Source: Pseudomonas sp. GM79
GTDB taxonomy: Bacteria > Pseudomonadota > Gammaproteobacteria > Pseudomonadales > Pseudomonadaceae
Direction: 5' to 3'
DNA: 54,822 nucleotides
Assembly (NCBI RefSeq): GCF_000282495.1
Contig: NZ_AKJE01000010.1
Span: forward strand, 1-54,822
Shown here in pieces: positions 8,111 to 16,501 of the stretch. Each line of letters begins with the position of its first letter. The stretch's first letter is position 1. The notes under the pieces were generated by a model, which searched no databases, had not been told where the DNA came from, and saw only the letters and a program-made list of their open reading frames with translations. Made by a program: the position numbers and the translations under genes.

Positions 8111-8832
8111 GTTACTTGAGCGACAACTACGTCGAAGAAACCCGTTTCGGTTTCTGGTTCCTGCGCAGTCACACCTGGCAGCACCATGTATTGCGCGTGG
8201 CGATCAATGATTTGCGCGACCTGTTCAGCGCGCCATTGCCCGACAACCCGGTATTGCTGGATGCCGGTTGCGGCCAGGGCAAATCGTTCCAGTACCTGCG
8301 CCAGACCTTCGCGCCTCAACGCCTGATCGGGCTGGATGCCGACCCTCACAGCCTGAACCTGAGCGGCGCAGAAGCGGCCCGCCAGGGCATGGATGTAGAG
8401 CTGGTCGGCAGCGACTGCGCGAGCATCAATGTGCCGGACGCCAGCGTCGATCTGCTGTTCTGTCACCAGACCTTCCATCACCTTGTCGAGCAGGGTCAGG
8501 CCCTGGCCGAGTTCTATCGGGTGCTCAAGCCGGGCGGTTATTTGCTGTTCGCCGAGTCCACCGAGGCTTACATTGATACGTGGGTGATTCGCTGGCTGTT
8601 CCGCCACCCGATGCACGTGCAAAAGAGCGCCGCCGGCTACCTGGACATGATTCGTCGGCAGGGTTTTGAATTCGGCCCGCAGAACGTGTCTTACCCTTAC
8701 TTGTGGTGGAGCCGCGCCAAGGATTTCGGCCTGCTCGAACGCTTCGGCTTGCGCCAGCCAAAACCCTTTGGCCAACGGGAAGAAACCCTGGTCAATGTAG
8801 TCGCGCGCAAGCCTCTTGAAGGGTATGCCTGA
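8107..8832 (+). CDS. Class I SAM-dependent methyltransferase
   Basis: This 241-residue protein has motif I of class I methyltransferases (VLLDAGCGQGKSFQYL), the acidic loop GLDADP that binds the SAM ribose, and a post-I segment VDLLFCHQTFHHL followed by FYRVLKPGGYLLFAEST. In aryl polyene clusters a methyltransferase is expected to modify the aryl ring or its hydroxyl, which fits this neighbour set (inferred). The start ATG 8107 overlaps the flavoprotein stop (ATGA) and has AAGGA upstream. Its stop overlaps the lipoprotein start by one base. Confidence 0.88.
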   Translation: MSYLSDNYVEETRFGFWFLRSHTWQHHVLRVAINDLRDLFSAPLPDNPVLLDAGCGQGKSFQYLRQTFAPQRLIGLDADPHSLNLSGAEAARQGMDVELVGSDCASINVPDASVDLLFCHQTFHHLVEQGQALAEFYRVLKPGGYLLFAESTEAYIDTWVIRWLFRHPMHVQKSAAGYLDMIRRQGFEFGPQNVSYPYLWWSRAKDFGLLERFGLRQPKPFGQREETLVNVVARKPLEGYA

Positions 8833-9314
8833 TGATCCGTTTCCTGCTTCTGGGTTGTGTCCTGTTGCTGAGCGCTTGCGCCAGCCAGGCACCGTTGCCC
8901 GAGCGAACCCCGAACCTGGCGTTGCCGCTGCAACTGCACATCGAACGGCAGATGGCCGAACAGCGTCAGGACTGGCTGCTGGTGATCCAGCGTGAAGGCC
9001 CAGGCATTCGCTGGTCGATGATGGACCCTTTGGGGATCCCCGTGGCACGGCAGAAACTGATCGATGGCCAGTGGCAGGCCGACGGTCTGCTGCCGCCCAA
9101 TCCGGAAGCCCGGGAGCTGTTCGCTGCCTTGTTGTTTGCGTTGACCCCTGCGGGCGAGTTGCATCGCAACTATCCCGTCGCCCGGCAGGACGGCGGGCAA
9201 CGGTCTTTGTCACCACGCTGGAACATCCGCTATTCACAACCACTGAGCTTTGAATTGAACGTATCCCAAGGCCCGCACTATCGCGTCACTCCGTTAGGCG
9301 AGCACACGCCATGA
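8832..9314 (+). CDS. Outer-membrane-type lipoprotein of aryl polyene clusters (DUF3261-like)
   Basis: This 160-residue protein begins with a lipoprotein signal ending in LLLSAC, so Cys at about residue 16 is predicted to be lipidated. The residue after it is Ala, consistent with outer-membrane sorting. The remainder is a single compact beta-rich domain like the DUF3261 proteins found in APE clusters; their biochemical role is not established. With the LolA-like carrier it may receive the lipidated pigment at the outer membrane (inference). It overlaps the methyltransferase stop by one base and the ketosynthase by ATGA. Confidence 0.8.
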   Translation: MIRFLLLGCVLLLSACASQAPLPERTPNLALPLQLHIERQMAEQRQDWLLVIQREGPGIRWSMMDPLGIPVARQKLIDGQWQADGLLPPNPEARELFAALLFALTPAGELHRNYPVARQDGGQRSLSPRWNIRYSQPLSFELNVSQGPHYRVTPLGEHTP

Positions 9315-10507
9315 CGGCCTATCTGAACGCCCTCGGGGTGATCTGCGCCCTGGGCCGCGACAAGCAGGAAGTTGCCCGCAACCTGTTTGCCGGCGATTGC
9401 TCGGGCATGCGCAGCGAGGCCGGCTGGGTGGCGGAACGCTCGCTGCCGGTCGCGGCGGTGCGCGGCGAACTGGCGCCGATTCCGCCTGAGCTGGCGCATC
9501 AAAGCAGTCGCAACAATCAATTGCTGCTGGAGGCCGCGCTGCAAATTCGCGAAGACATCGAGCAGGCGATCCAGACCTACGGTCGCGATCGTATCGGCGT
9601 CATCCTGGGCACCAGCACCTCGGGCATTCACGAGGCCAGCAGCGGTCTGGCCCATTACATCCGCGAGCATCAGTTCCCTGCCGACTATGACTATCAGCAA
9701 CAGGAACTCGGCGCACCGGCGACGTTTCTCGCCGACTGGCTGCAATTGAGCGGCCCGGCCTATGTGATTTCCACCGCCTGCACCTCCAGCGCCCGCGCGC
9801 TGATGAGCGCCCAACGACTGCTCGACCTGGGCATGTGCGACGCCGTGTTGTGTGGCGGTGTCGACAGTTTGTGCAAGCTGACCCTCAACGGTTTCTCGGC
9901 CCTGGAAGCGGTGTCCGAGCAGCGCTGCAATCCGTTTTCAGCCAACCGCAACGGCATCAATATCGGCGAAGCGGCGGTGCTGTTTTTGATGAGCAAAAGC
10001 GCCGGCAACAGCCAACCGATTGCCCTGCTGGGCAGTGGCGCCAGCTCCGATGCACATCATATTTCCGCGCCGGAACCGACCGGCCGTGGCGCCCTGCAAG
10101 CGATGCGCAAAGCCTTGAGCCGCGCAGGCCTGCAACCGCAGCAGATCGGTTATCTGAACCTGCACGGCACCGCCACCCAACACAACGACGCCATGGAAAG
10201 CCTGGCCGTGACGACGCTATTCCCGCAAGGCGTGCCCTGCTCGTCGACCAAACCGATGACCGGCCATACCCTCGGCGCCGCCGGTGCCCTGGAAGCGGCA
10301 TTCTGCTGGTTGAGCCTGAGTACTGATAACCGCGAGCACGCTCTGCCGCCCCACGTCTGGGACGGCCAGCCCGACCCCGACTTGCCGGCCCTGCATTGGG
10401 TGACCCCGACTGACCACCTGACGTCCATTGCACCTCGCTGCCTGATGAGCAATTCCTTTGCCTTCGGTGGCAATAACGTCAGCCTGATTATCGGAGACGC
10501 TCCATGA
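9311..10507 (+). CDS. apeO: Beta-ketoacyl-ACP synthase, aryl polyene chain elongation
   Basis: This 398-residue thiolase-fold ketosynthase has the full Cys157-His285-His319 triad (STACTSSA, LHGTAT, PMTGHTLGAAGA). It condenses malonyl-ACP with the growing aryl-polyenoyl chain. Its position before dehydratase, reductase and a second ketosynthase matches the apeO-P-Q-R order of characterised APE systems, where ApeO pairs with a chain-length-factor-like partner encoded elsewhere in the cluster; the symbol rests on that synteny. It overlaps the lipoprotein and the dehydratase genes by 4 bases each. Confidence 0.85.
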   Translation: MTAYLNALGVICALGRDKQEVARNLFAGDCSGMRSEAGWVAERSLPVAAVRGELAPIPPELAHQSSRNNQLLLEAALQIREDIEQAIQTYGRDRIGVILGTSTSGIHEASSGLAHYIREHQFPADYDYQQQELGAPATFLADWLQLSGPAYVISTACTSSARALMSAQRLLDLGMCDAVLCGGVDSLCKLTLNGFSALEAVSEQRCNPFSANRNGINIGEAAVLFLMSKSAGNSQPIALLGSGASSDAHHISAPEPTGRGALQAMRKALSRAGLQPQQIGYLNLHGTATQHNDAMESLAVTTLFPQGVPCSSTKPMTGHTLGAAGALEAAFCWLSLSTDNREHALPPHVWDGQPDPDLPALHWVTPTDHLTSIAPRCLMSNSFAFGGNNVSLIIGDAP

Positions 10508-10962
10508 TTACCTGGCCGCTCGCCGAACTGCTGCCGCATGCTGGCGACATGATCCTGATCGAGCAGATCCTGTCGTTCGATGACGAACAGATTCACACCC
10601 GACTCACCGTCAAACCCGGCGGCCTGTTCAATCGCCCCGACGGCAGCCTGCCGGCCTGGGTCGGCATCGAGCTGATGGCTCAGAGCGTTGCCGCATACGC
10701 CGGCTGCCATGCGCGCCAGAAAGGCAATGCGGTGGAGTTGGGTTTCCTGCTCGGCACCCGTAAATTCGAATGCAACGTGGAACACTTCCCCGCCGGTACC
10801 GAGTTGACCATCCATGGAATACGCTCGCTGGAAGACGACAACGGCATGGGTGTGTTCGAATGCCACCTCACCGCCCCCGGCATCCACGCCACAGCCCGGC
10901 TGAACGTGTTTCGCCCTCCCCAGGCCGCGCAATATCTTCATGAACCCCAAGGAGTCGAGTGA
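10504..10962 (+). CDS. apeP: 3-hydroxyacyl-ACP dehydratase, hotdog fold
   Basis: This 152-residue FabA/FabZ-like hotdog protein has the N-terminal ELLPHAGDMILIEQI segment with the catalytic-type His12 and the central helix WVGIELMAQSVAAYAG with its acidic residue. It dehydrates the 3-hydroxyacyl-ACP in each cycle and so makes the conjugated double bonds. In the Xenorhabdus APE system the homologous ApeP acts with ApeI; no ApeI candidate is seen inside this window. ATG 10504 overlaps the ketosynthase stop. Confidence 0.85.
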   Translation: MITWPLAELLPHAGDMILIEQILSFDDEQIHTRLTVKPGGLFNRPDGSLPAWVGIELMAQSVAAYAGCHARQKGNAVELGFLLGTRKFECNVEHFPAGTELTIHGIRSLEDDNGMGVFECHLTAPGIHATARLNVFRPPQAAQYLHEPQGVE

Positions 10963-11690
10963 TGACTGAATCCGTACTGGTCACCGGCTCCAGCCGTGGT
11001 ATTGGCCGCGCCATTGCGTTGCGTCTGGCCCGGGCCGGGCATGACATCGTGCTGCACTGCCGCAGCGGTCTGGCAGATGCCGAAGCCGTCAAGGCCGAAG
11101 TCGAGGCCCTGGGCCGCAACGCGCGCATCCTGCAATTCGACGTGTCCGACCGTGCCCATTGCAAAGCTGTTCTCGAAGCCGACGTCGAAGCCCATGGCGC
11201 CTATTACGGCGTGGTGCTCAACGCCGGCCTGACCCGCGACGGGGCTTTCCCGGCCCTGAGCGAGGAGGATTGGGATCTGGTGATGCGCACCAATCTCGAC
11301 GGTTTCTACAACGTGCTGCACCCGGTGATGATGCCGATGATCCGTCGTCGCGCCACCGGGCGGATTGTCTGCATCACTTCGGTTTCCGGGTTGATCGGCA
11401 ATCGCGGGCAGGTCAATTACAGCGCATCCAAGGCCGGGTTGATCGGCGCAGCCAAGGCGCTGGCGATCGAACTGGGCAAGCGCAAAATCACCGTCAACTG
11501 TGTCGCACCCGGCCTGATCGACACGGCGATGCTCGATGAAAACGTGCCGGTGGAAGAACTGATGAAAATGATCCCCGCACAACGCATGGGCACCCCGGAA
11601 GAGGTGGCTGGTGCAGTGAATTTCCTGATGTCGGCGGAAGCGTCGTACATCACCCGGCAGGTTCTGGCCGTCAATGGAGGCCTGTGCTGA
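10962..11690 (+). CDS. apeQ: 3-ketoacyl-ACP reductase (FabG-like SDR)
   Basis: This 242-residue short-chain dehydrogenase has TGSSRGIGRA as its NADPH-binding turn, LNAG (normally NNAG), and the catalytic Ser-Tyr-Lys set in TSVSGLIGNRGQVNYSASKA. It reduces the beta-keto group after each condensation. ATG 10962 is preferred over GTG 10959 because AAGGAG at 10949-10954 is better spaced for it and because it forms the usual TGATG junction with the dehydratase stop. The C-terminus AVNGGLC is typical of FabG. Confidence 0.88.
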   Translation: MTESVLVTGSSRGIGRAIALRLARAGHDIVLHCRSGLADAEAVKAEVEALGRNARILQFDVSDRAHCKAVLEADVEAHGAYYGVVLNAGLTRDGAFPALSEEDWDLVMRTNLDGFYNVLHPVMMPMIRRRATGRIVCITSVSGLIGNRGQVNYSASKAGLIGAAKALAIELGKRKITVNCVAPGLIDTAMLDENVPVEELMKMIPAQRMGTPEEVAGAVNFLMSAEASYITRQVLAVNGGLC

Positions 11691-12916
11691 TGAAGCGCGT
11701 CGTCGTCACCGGCATGGCCGGCATCACCTCACTGGGCAGCGACTGGGACACCATCGCCGCCAACTTCGCGGCCAACCGCAGCGGCATCCGCCGCATGGAC
11801 GAGTGGGATCGTTTTACCGAACTCAGCACACGCCTGGCCGGGCCGATCGATGACTTCAAAGTGCCGGGCCACTGGACGCGCAAACAACTGCGCAGCATGG
11901 GCCGCGTCTCGCGGCTCGCTGTTGGTGCTGCTGAGCAAGCGTTGGCGGACGCCGGGCTGCTGGGTGACGAGTCGATCAAGGACGGGCGCATGGGCGTTTC
12001 CTGCGGCTCGTCCACCGGCAGCACCGACGAGATCAAGGCGTTCGGCAATATGCTGCTCAACTCGGTGGCGGAAGGCTTGAACGCCAACTCCTACGTGCGG
12101 ATGATGCCGCACACCACAGCGGCGAATATCAGCATCTTCTTCGGCCTCACCGGCCGGCTGATCCCGACCTCCAGCGCCTGCACTAGCGGCAGCCAAGGCA
12201 TCGGTTATGCCTATGAATCGATCAAGTTCGGTCGCCTGCCGCTGATGCTCGCCGGCGGCGCCGAAGAGCTGTGCCCGACCGAAGCCATGGTGTTTGATGC
12301 GCTCTACGCCACCAGCCTGAAAAACGACGCCCCGCAAACCAGCCCTCGCCCCTACGACACCGGCCGCGATGGCCTGGTGATCGGTGAAGGCGGCGGCATG
12401 CTGGTGCTCGAAGAGCTCGAACACGCCCTGGCGCGCGGCGCCCGCATCCACGCCGAGATCGTCGGTTTCGGCAGCAACGCCGACGGTCAGCACGCCACTC
12501 GTCCGGAGCAGCTCACCATGCGCCGGGCCATGGAACTCGCCCTGGAAGACGCCAGGCTGCAGCCTTCGGACATCGGCTATGTGAACGGTCATGGCACCGC
12601 TACAGAACAGGGCGACATTGCCGAAACACTGGCCACCAGCGCGTTGTTCGGCGAACACATGCCGATCAGTTCACAGAAGAGTTTCCTCGGCCACACCCTG
12701 GGAGCCTGCGGCGCGCTGGAGTCCTGGTTCAGCATCGAAATGATGAACCGCGACCAGTACGTACACACCTTCAACCTCGACGAGGTCGATCCGCAGTGCG
12801 GCACGCTCGATTACCTGCGCGGTGAATTCCGGCAGATGAACAACCAGTACGTGATGAACAACAATTTCGCTTTTGGTGGGGTCAACACCTCGTTGATTTT
12901 CCGCCGCTGGTCGTAA
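11690..12916 (+). CDS. apeR: Beta-ketoacyl-ACP synthase II-like, second APE ketosynthase
   Basis: This 408-residue FabF-like ketosynthase has an intact Cys164-His301-His335 triad (SSACTSGSQG, GHGTATEQGD, SFLGHTLGACGA). In characterised APE clusters the last ketosynthase (ApeR) works as a homodimer beside the ApeO heterodimer, probably in early condensation or priming. The start at ATG 11690 is supported by GGAGG about 9 bases upstream and a one-base overlap with the reductase stop (TGATG); a GTG six bases earlier is possible. It is the last of the overlapping genes. Confidence 0.87.
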   Translation: MKRVVVTGMAGITSLGSDWDTIAANFAANRSGIRRMDEWDRFTELSTRLAGPIDDFKVPGHWTRKQLRSMGRVSRLAVGAAEQALADAGLLGDESIKDGRMGVSCGSSTGSTDEIKAFGNMLLNSVAEGLNANSYVRMMPHTTAANISIFFGLTGRLIPTSSACTSGSQGIGYAYESIKFGRLPLMLAGGAEELCPTEAMVFDALYATSLKNDAPQTSPRPYDTGRDGLVIGEGGGMLVLEELEHALARGARIHAEIVGFGSNADGQHATRPEQLTMRRAMELALEDARLQPSDIGYVNGHGTATEQGDIAETLATSALFGEHMPISSQKSFLGHTLGACGALESWFSIEMMNRDQYVHTFNLDEVDPQCGTLDYLRGEFRQMNNQYVMNNNFAFGGVNTSLIFRRWS

Positions 12917-12945
12917 TCGAATAACTCAGGGTCAAGGAGACCTTC

Positions 12946-13392
12946 ATGCACTTCAAGAAACTCGCTGCCGCCGCCACCCTGCTGATCTGCGCATTGCCGA
13001 GCATCAGCCAGGCCCGTGACACTGCGGTGTATCTGCCTTTTGACAAAGCCGTCGCCGAAGCAACCCGCGCCGGCAAAATCGATGGCAGCGTGAAGTTCTA
13101 CCTGGCAGGCAATACACCGACTGGCAACGTCACCGTGCTCAGCACCGGCGCCGTAACCAACAAGAAAACCAACGCCTTCAACAAGTCTGACGAAGTGGCC
13201 TGCGAATGGGTCGCGCAATCGGCAATCATCAGCCTGCACCAGGCGGCGAAGAACGCCGGCGCCAACGCTGTGACCAACATCGTCAGCTTCTACAAGAAAA
13301 ATGAGCGCAAGGATGCCAAGACCTATGAGTGCCACGCCGGGGCGCTCATGGCGGGCGTTGCGCTGAAAGGGGATTTGGCGAAGGTTCAGTAA
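12946..13392 (+). CDS. Small secreted protein of unknown function ('excinuclease'-labelled family)
   Basis: This 148-residue protein has a classical signal peptide (KKLAAAATLLICALPSISQA) followed by a small domain with two Cys (EVACEW, TYECHAG) that could form a disulfide. Similar Pseudomonas proteins are often labelled excinuclease ATPase subunit, which the length and signal peptide contradict. It has a strong Shine-Dalgarno (AAGGAG) and lies 29 bases after the second ketosynthase, so it may be the tail of the APE transcript. Its last 14 codons plus stop recur in diverged form at 16896-16940, which suggests that its 3' end was the junction for the block that follows. Confidence 0.75.
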   Translation: MHFKKLAAAATLLICALPSISQARDTAVYLPFDKAVAEATRAGKIDGSVKFYLAGNTPTGNVTVLSTGAVTNKKTNAFNKSDEVACEWVAQSAIISLHQAAKNAGANAVTNIVSFYKKNERKDAKTYECHAGALMAGVALKGDLAKVQ

Positions 13393-13428
13393 CTCAAGAC
13401 ACGTACCTGTGTGCTGGTGAAGCCTGGT

Positions 13429-14343
13429 TCAGTCTGGTTCTACCTGAGGTGCACGGGTCTCCCCTTCCAACGCCGTTGCGCCCTCGAACTCTGTCTGCAG
13501 TAGCGCCAAGAACGCCTCCCGAGCGGGATGTCGACCTGAGTTTTCATGCCAGTAAAACAGGTTGTCGATACTCGTCAGTTCCGGAAATTCGTATCCTTGC
13601 CACCCTGCACTGTGACGGTATTGCTCATAGATCCCGCGAGGTACCAGCGAAACGCCAGCACCCGCACTGACACAGCCAACTATGGCGCCATAGCTTGCGA
13701 TGCTGACGATCGGCAGCACCTGTCCATGGCGCAATAGCCACTGCTCTAGCGCGAAGCGGTACGGACAGCCCGGTGGCCACATGAATATTTCCTTACCTTG
13801 CAGATCTGCCGCCTTGCGTAAAGGCCCATGGGACGCGGACGCGATGAGGATTAAATCTTCACGATAGATCACTGCACGCTTGAGGCCGGGGTGTTCAATG
13901 TTCACTGCCACGATCACCCCATCAAGTCGGTGATGCTGAGTATCGTCCAGCAGTTGAGCCCAAGTGCCGGTGCTCAACTCCAGCGATACCTGCGGGTACA
14001 GCTCATGGTACTTGGCCAATAACCGGGGCAGCCGTCCCGTAGCACTAGATTCAATGGCGCCAATGCGCAGAGGACCGCCAGGCGTATTGGTGGGCGCTAC
14101 CGCGCGCCGAGCTTCATCGGCCAAACCCAGGATTTTCGTCGCGTAATCAAGAAATACCTCTCCAGCAGGCGTGATTCGCAACCCTCGGCCGTCGCGGAAA
14201 AACAGCGGCGTGCCGAGCTCCCGCTCCAGGGACTTGAGCCGTGCGGTGATATTGGACGGTACACAGTGCAGCAACTCGGCGGCGCGCGCGATGCTGCCAA
14301 GATCGTAAACCGTCTTGAACATGCGCAGTTGGGACAATTCCAT
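13429..14343 (-). CDS. LysR-family transcriptional regulator
   Basis: This 304-residue LTTR has an N-terminal winged helix-turn-helix (MELSQLRMFKTVYDLGSIARAAELLHC is its start region) followed by a periplasmic-binding-like effector domain. It is divergent from the haem-oxygenase-fold enzyme gene across a 130-base gap with a T-N11-A palindrome. The arrangement suggests that it controls that operon in response to a small molecule, possibly the substrate or product of the enzyme (inference). It sits inside the putative inserted block. Confidence 0.9.
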   Translation of the reverse strand: MELSQLRMFKTVYDLGSIARAAELLHCVPSNITARLKSLERELGTPLFFRDGRGLRITPAGEVFLDYATKILGLADEARRAVAPTNTPGGPLRIGAIESSATGRLPRLLAKYHELYPQVSLELSTGTWAQLLDDTQHHRLDGVIVAVNIEHPGLKRAVIYREDLILIASASHGPLRKAADLQGKEIFMWPPGCPYRFALEQWLLRHGQVLPIVSIASYGAIVGCVSAGAGVSLVPRGIYEQYRHSAGWQGYEFPELTSIDNLFYWHENSGRHPAREAFLALLQTEFEGATALEGETRAPQVEPD

Positions 14344-14378
14344 GGCTCACCCAGAGTGAATGGATGGATCAGTTTAAG

Positions 14379-14391
14379 TCACTTGTAGTGA
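14379..14391. promoter_or_regulatory. Putative LysR operator, T-N11-A palindrome
   Basis: TCACTTGTAGTGA is a perfect 5-base inverted repeat around TGT, and it fits the T-N11-A rule for LysR-type binding. It lies between the divergent LysR gene (36 bases from its start) and the enzyme operon (83 bases upstream of it). Assignment is by pattern and position only. Confidence 0.5.
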
Positions 14392-14473
14392 GGCCATGTG
14401 CTTTTGATACTTCAATCAGCGCGCGTTGCACTGACGCCGTAGCCTTCATATCCCTTGATGAGCAGGAGTTTCT

Positions 14474-15241
14474 ATGGAGTTAGTTGAACGAAAAATCCAG
14501 TCCCTCGCCGAAAGCGCGCTCACCCATGAAGCTTTGAATAACGCGTTTTACCAACGATGGATGGGAGGCTCACTCTCCCTCGGCGACGTTGAGGTGTTTG
14601 CTCGAAACTACCTGACCCGTATCAGGCAGACCTCACACATGGACGCCCTGTCATTTCTGGGTACTTTCGTCCTGCATGCTCAGGTTGATGTTGTCAAAAA
14701 TCTGTACACCAAGATGCGCGACGACAACCCGGAAAAAACCTTCGCCCTGCTGGAAAGTTATCTGATCGACCTTCTCAGCCGTCTCGCTGATCGGCCTTAC
14801 AGCATGGACGAACTCATGGCCCTGCCTGTGCTGGACAGCACCTGCACGTTTAGTCGCGAACAATTGAGTCTTTATACCGACGGTGGCCACAACAACAATC
14901 CGCGCCATGTGCTCGGCACGTTGTTGGCTCAGGAGTGGCTGGCCTATTCGATGCTCACCCGTTTATACGAAGGAGCGCGTAACTATCAGCATCTGTATGC
15001 CAATAACGACGACTTTCATGAGCACTGCGAGTATTTCTACATCCACATCGGGGATGCGGAAAAAGAACACAAGATCCAGGCCGTGAAAGCCGCGACCCAG
15101 GAATGCACCACCGACCAGCACATAGAGGAAGTCAGCGCGTCGTTCAACCGTTTCCTGGTCATCACCGAGCAGTACTGGAACGGTATAGCCCATGCCATGC
15201 CCAGCGTGCAAAATCGTGTTGCGTCCAGGATGACGTCTTGA
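14474..15241 (+). CDS. Haem-oxygenase-fold (TenA/HDO-like) enzyme of unknown reaction
   Basis: This 255-residue all-helical protein resembles the TenA/PqqC/iron-containing redox enzyme superfamily. Candidate metal ligands lie in TSHMDALSF (residues 56-64), in the AQEWLAYSML helix and in YIHIGDAEKEHKIQA, where an E-x-x-H ends a His/Asp-rich helix as in non-haem diiron oxygenases. Known relatives oxidise fatty acids, amino acids or N-hydroxylate substrates; which applies here cannot be told. AGGAG lies just before ATG 14474. Its stop overlaps the exporter start by one base. A ferredoxin in the same operon is a plausible electron donor. Confidence 0.72.
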   Translation: MELVERKIQSLAESALTHEALNNAFYQRWMGGSLSLGDVEVFARNYLTRIRQTSHMDALSFLGTFVLHAQVDVVKNLYTKMRDDNPEKTFALLESYLIDLLSRLADRPYSMDELMALPVLDSTCTFSREQLSLYTDGGHNNNPRHVLGTLLAQEWLAYSMLTRLYEGARNYQHLYANNDDFHEHCEYFYIHIGDAEKEHKIQAVKAATQECTTDQHIEEVSASFNRFLVITEQYWNGIAHAMPSVQNRVASRMTS

Positions 15242-16137
15242 TGAATACAAGGCCTGGCGTAAAAATCGCTTTAGCGGCGTTTTTTGTCATCGTTTGCTGG
15301 GCCTATTCCCCCATTGGAATCCACATCGGGCTAAAGGCTTACGAGCCCGGTCATCTCGCGCTGGTGCGATTTCTCATCGCCTCAACGTTCATGGCCGGGG
15401 TTGCATTGGTGATGCGTATTTCCCTGCCTCGCCTTAAGGACCTGCCACTGCTGGCTGTGCTGGGATTCTTTGCCGTCAGCCTGCATCACATAGCCCTCAA
15501 CTACGGCCAACAAGGCGTTAGCGCCGGGGCCGCCAGCGTACTGGCACAATCCACGCCGCTGTTCAGCACGTTATTGGCGCATTTCGTGTTCAAGGATCGG
15601 GTCAACGGCTGGCAATGGATCTGTGTGCTGTGCGGCCTACTCGGTGCCGCTGTGGTAGTCACCGGTGACCGTGGCTTTGGTGAACTGGACGCGCACGGGC
15701 TGCTGATCCTGCTGGCGGCGTTGTCCTGGAGTCTGTATTTCGCCTTGCAAAAACACCACTCCCATCGTTATGACGGGCTGACGATGGTGTGTTACACCAT
15801 TTGGTCGGGCACGGTACTGCTCCTTGTGTATGTCCCGGGCCTGTGGAGCGAAGCGCAAAACGCCTCAACTTCAGTCAACTTGGCGGTGCTCATTCTGGGC
15901 ATCTTCCCCAGCGCCCTTGCGTACCTCGCCTGGGCATATGTACTGGCGCACAGCAACGTGAGCCGCGCATCCATTTCGCTTTACCTGATACCGCCCACAG
16001 CCATGTTGATGGCCTCGTTGGTTCTGAGTGAACGCCCTTCAACCATGGTCATCGTCGGAACGGTCACGGTGCTGACGAGCGTACTCGCCCTCAATCTGGA
16101 ACCATCGAAAGTTGCGGTTCCCGCCGACAAAGTTTGA
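15241..16137 (+). CDS. EamA/DMT-superfamily transporter
   Basis: This 298-residue protein has about ten membrane segments in two EamA repeats (first from about residue 8, second from about residue 150; the HGLLILLAALSWSLYFALQK helix opens the second). DMT exporters of this size commonly expel amino acids or small metabolites. Start ATG 15241 overlaps the enzyme stop (TGATG), so the two are translationally coupled, which suggests that the product or a toxic by-product is exported. An upstream in-frame start at 15103 lies inside the enzyme gene and is unlikely. Confidence 0.88.
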   Translation: MNTRPGVKIALAAFFVIVCWAYSPIGIHIGLKAYEPGHLALVRFLIASTFMAGVALVMRISLPRLKDLPLLAVLGFFAVSLHHIALNYGQQGVSAGAASVLAQSTPLFSTLLAHFVFKDRVNGWQWICVLCGLLGAAVVVTGDRGFGELDAHGLLILLAALSWSLYFALQKHHSHRYDGLTMVCYTIWSGTVLLLVYVPGLWSEAQNASTSVNLAVLILGIFPSALAYLAWAYVLAHSNVSRASISLYLIPPTAMLMASLVLSERPSTMVIVGTVTVLTSVLALNLEPSKVAVPADKV

Positions 16138-16156
16138 ATAGAGGTCGTGACCATCT

Positions 16157-16501
16157 ATGAATGACACAGAAAATCCGACTCTAGCCTATGAACACCATGT
16201 GCTGATCTGCACCAACTTGCGCCCCGATGGTCGTCGTAGTTGCTCGGGCTCCGGCGCACATGAACTACTCAGCGCAGCAAAACGCAAGCTCGCCAAAATG
16301 GGTGAGCCAGGAACATCGCGCGCCAACGCATCGGGCTGCCTGGGCCGCTGCGACCACGGCCCGATCATGGTGATTTACCCAGCTAATCTGTGGTTCTCGT
16401 GCAAGACGCCGCAAGAGGTTGAACGCATTCTCAATCAACACCTCTTCCGTCCCGATAAGCAATTGTGTCCCAAGGGGCTTAAGCGGGAATCCACATCATG
16501 A
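16157..16501 (+). CDS. Thioredoxin-fold 2Fe-2S ferredoxin
   Basis: This 114-residue protein has the four-Cys pattern of thioredoxin-like 2Fe-2S ferredoxins: two Cys in ICTNLRPDGRRSC and two in ASGCLGRCDHGPIMVIYP. Such proteins donate single electrons to oxygenases or are found beside metal-cofactor enzymes. It starts 19 bases after the transporter and overlaps the last gene of the operon by ATGA. Supplying electrons to the haem-oxygenase-fold enzyme is the simplest inference, but no cognate reductase is encoded nearby. Confidence 0.85.
   Translation: MNDTENPTLAYEHHVLICTNLRPDGRRSCSGSGAHELLSAAKRKLAKMGEPGTSRANASGCLGRCDHGPIMVIYPANLWFSCKTPQEVERILNQHLFRPDKQLCPKGLKRESTS

Noticed and set aside
12946..13392. 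Annotation of the small secreted protein as excinuclease ABC subunit A
   Set aside because: It has 148 residues, a signal peptide and no Walker motifs or zinc fingers.
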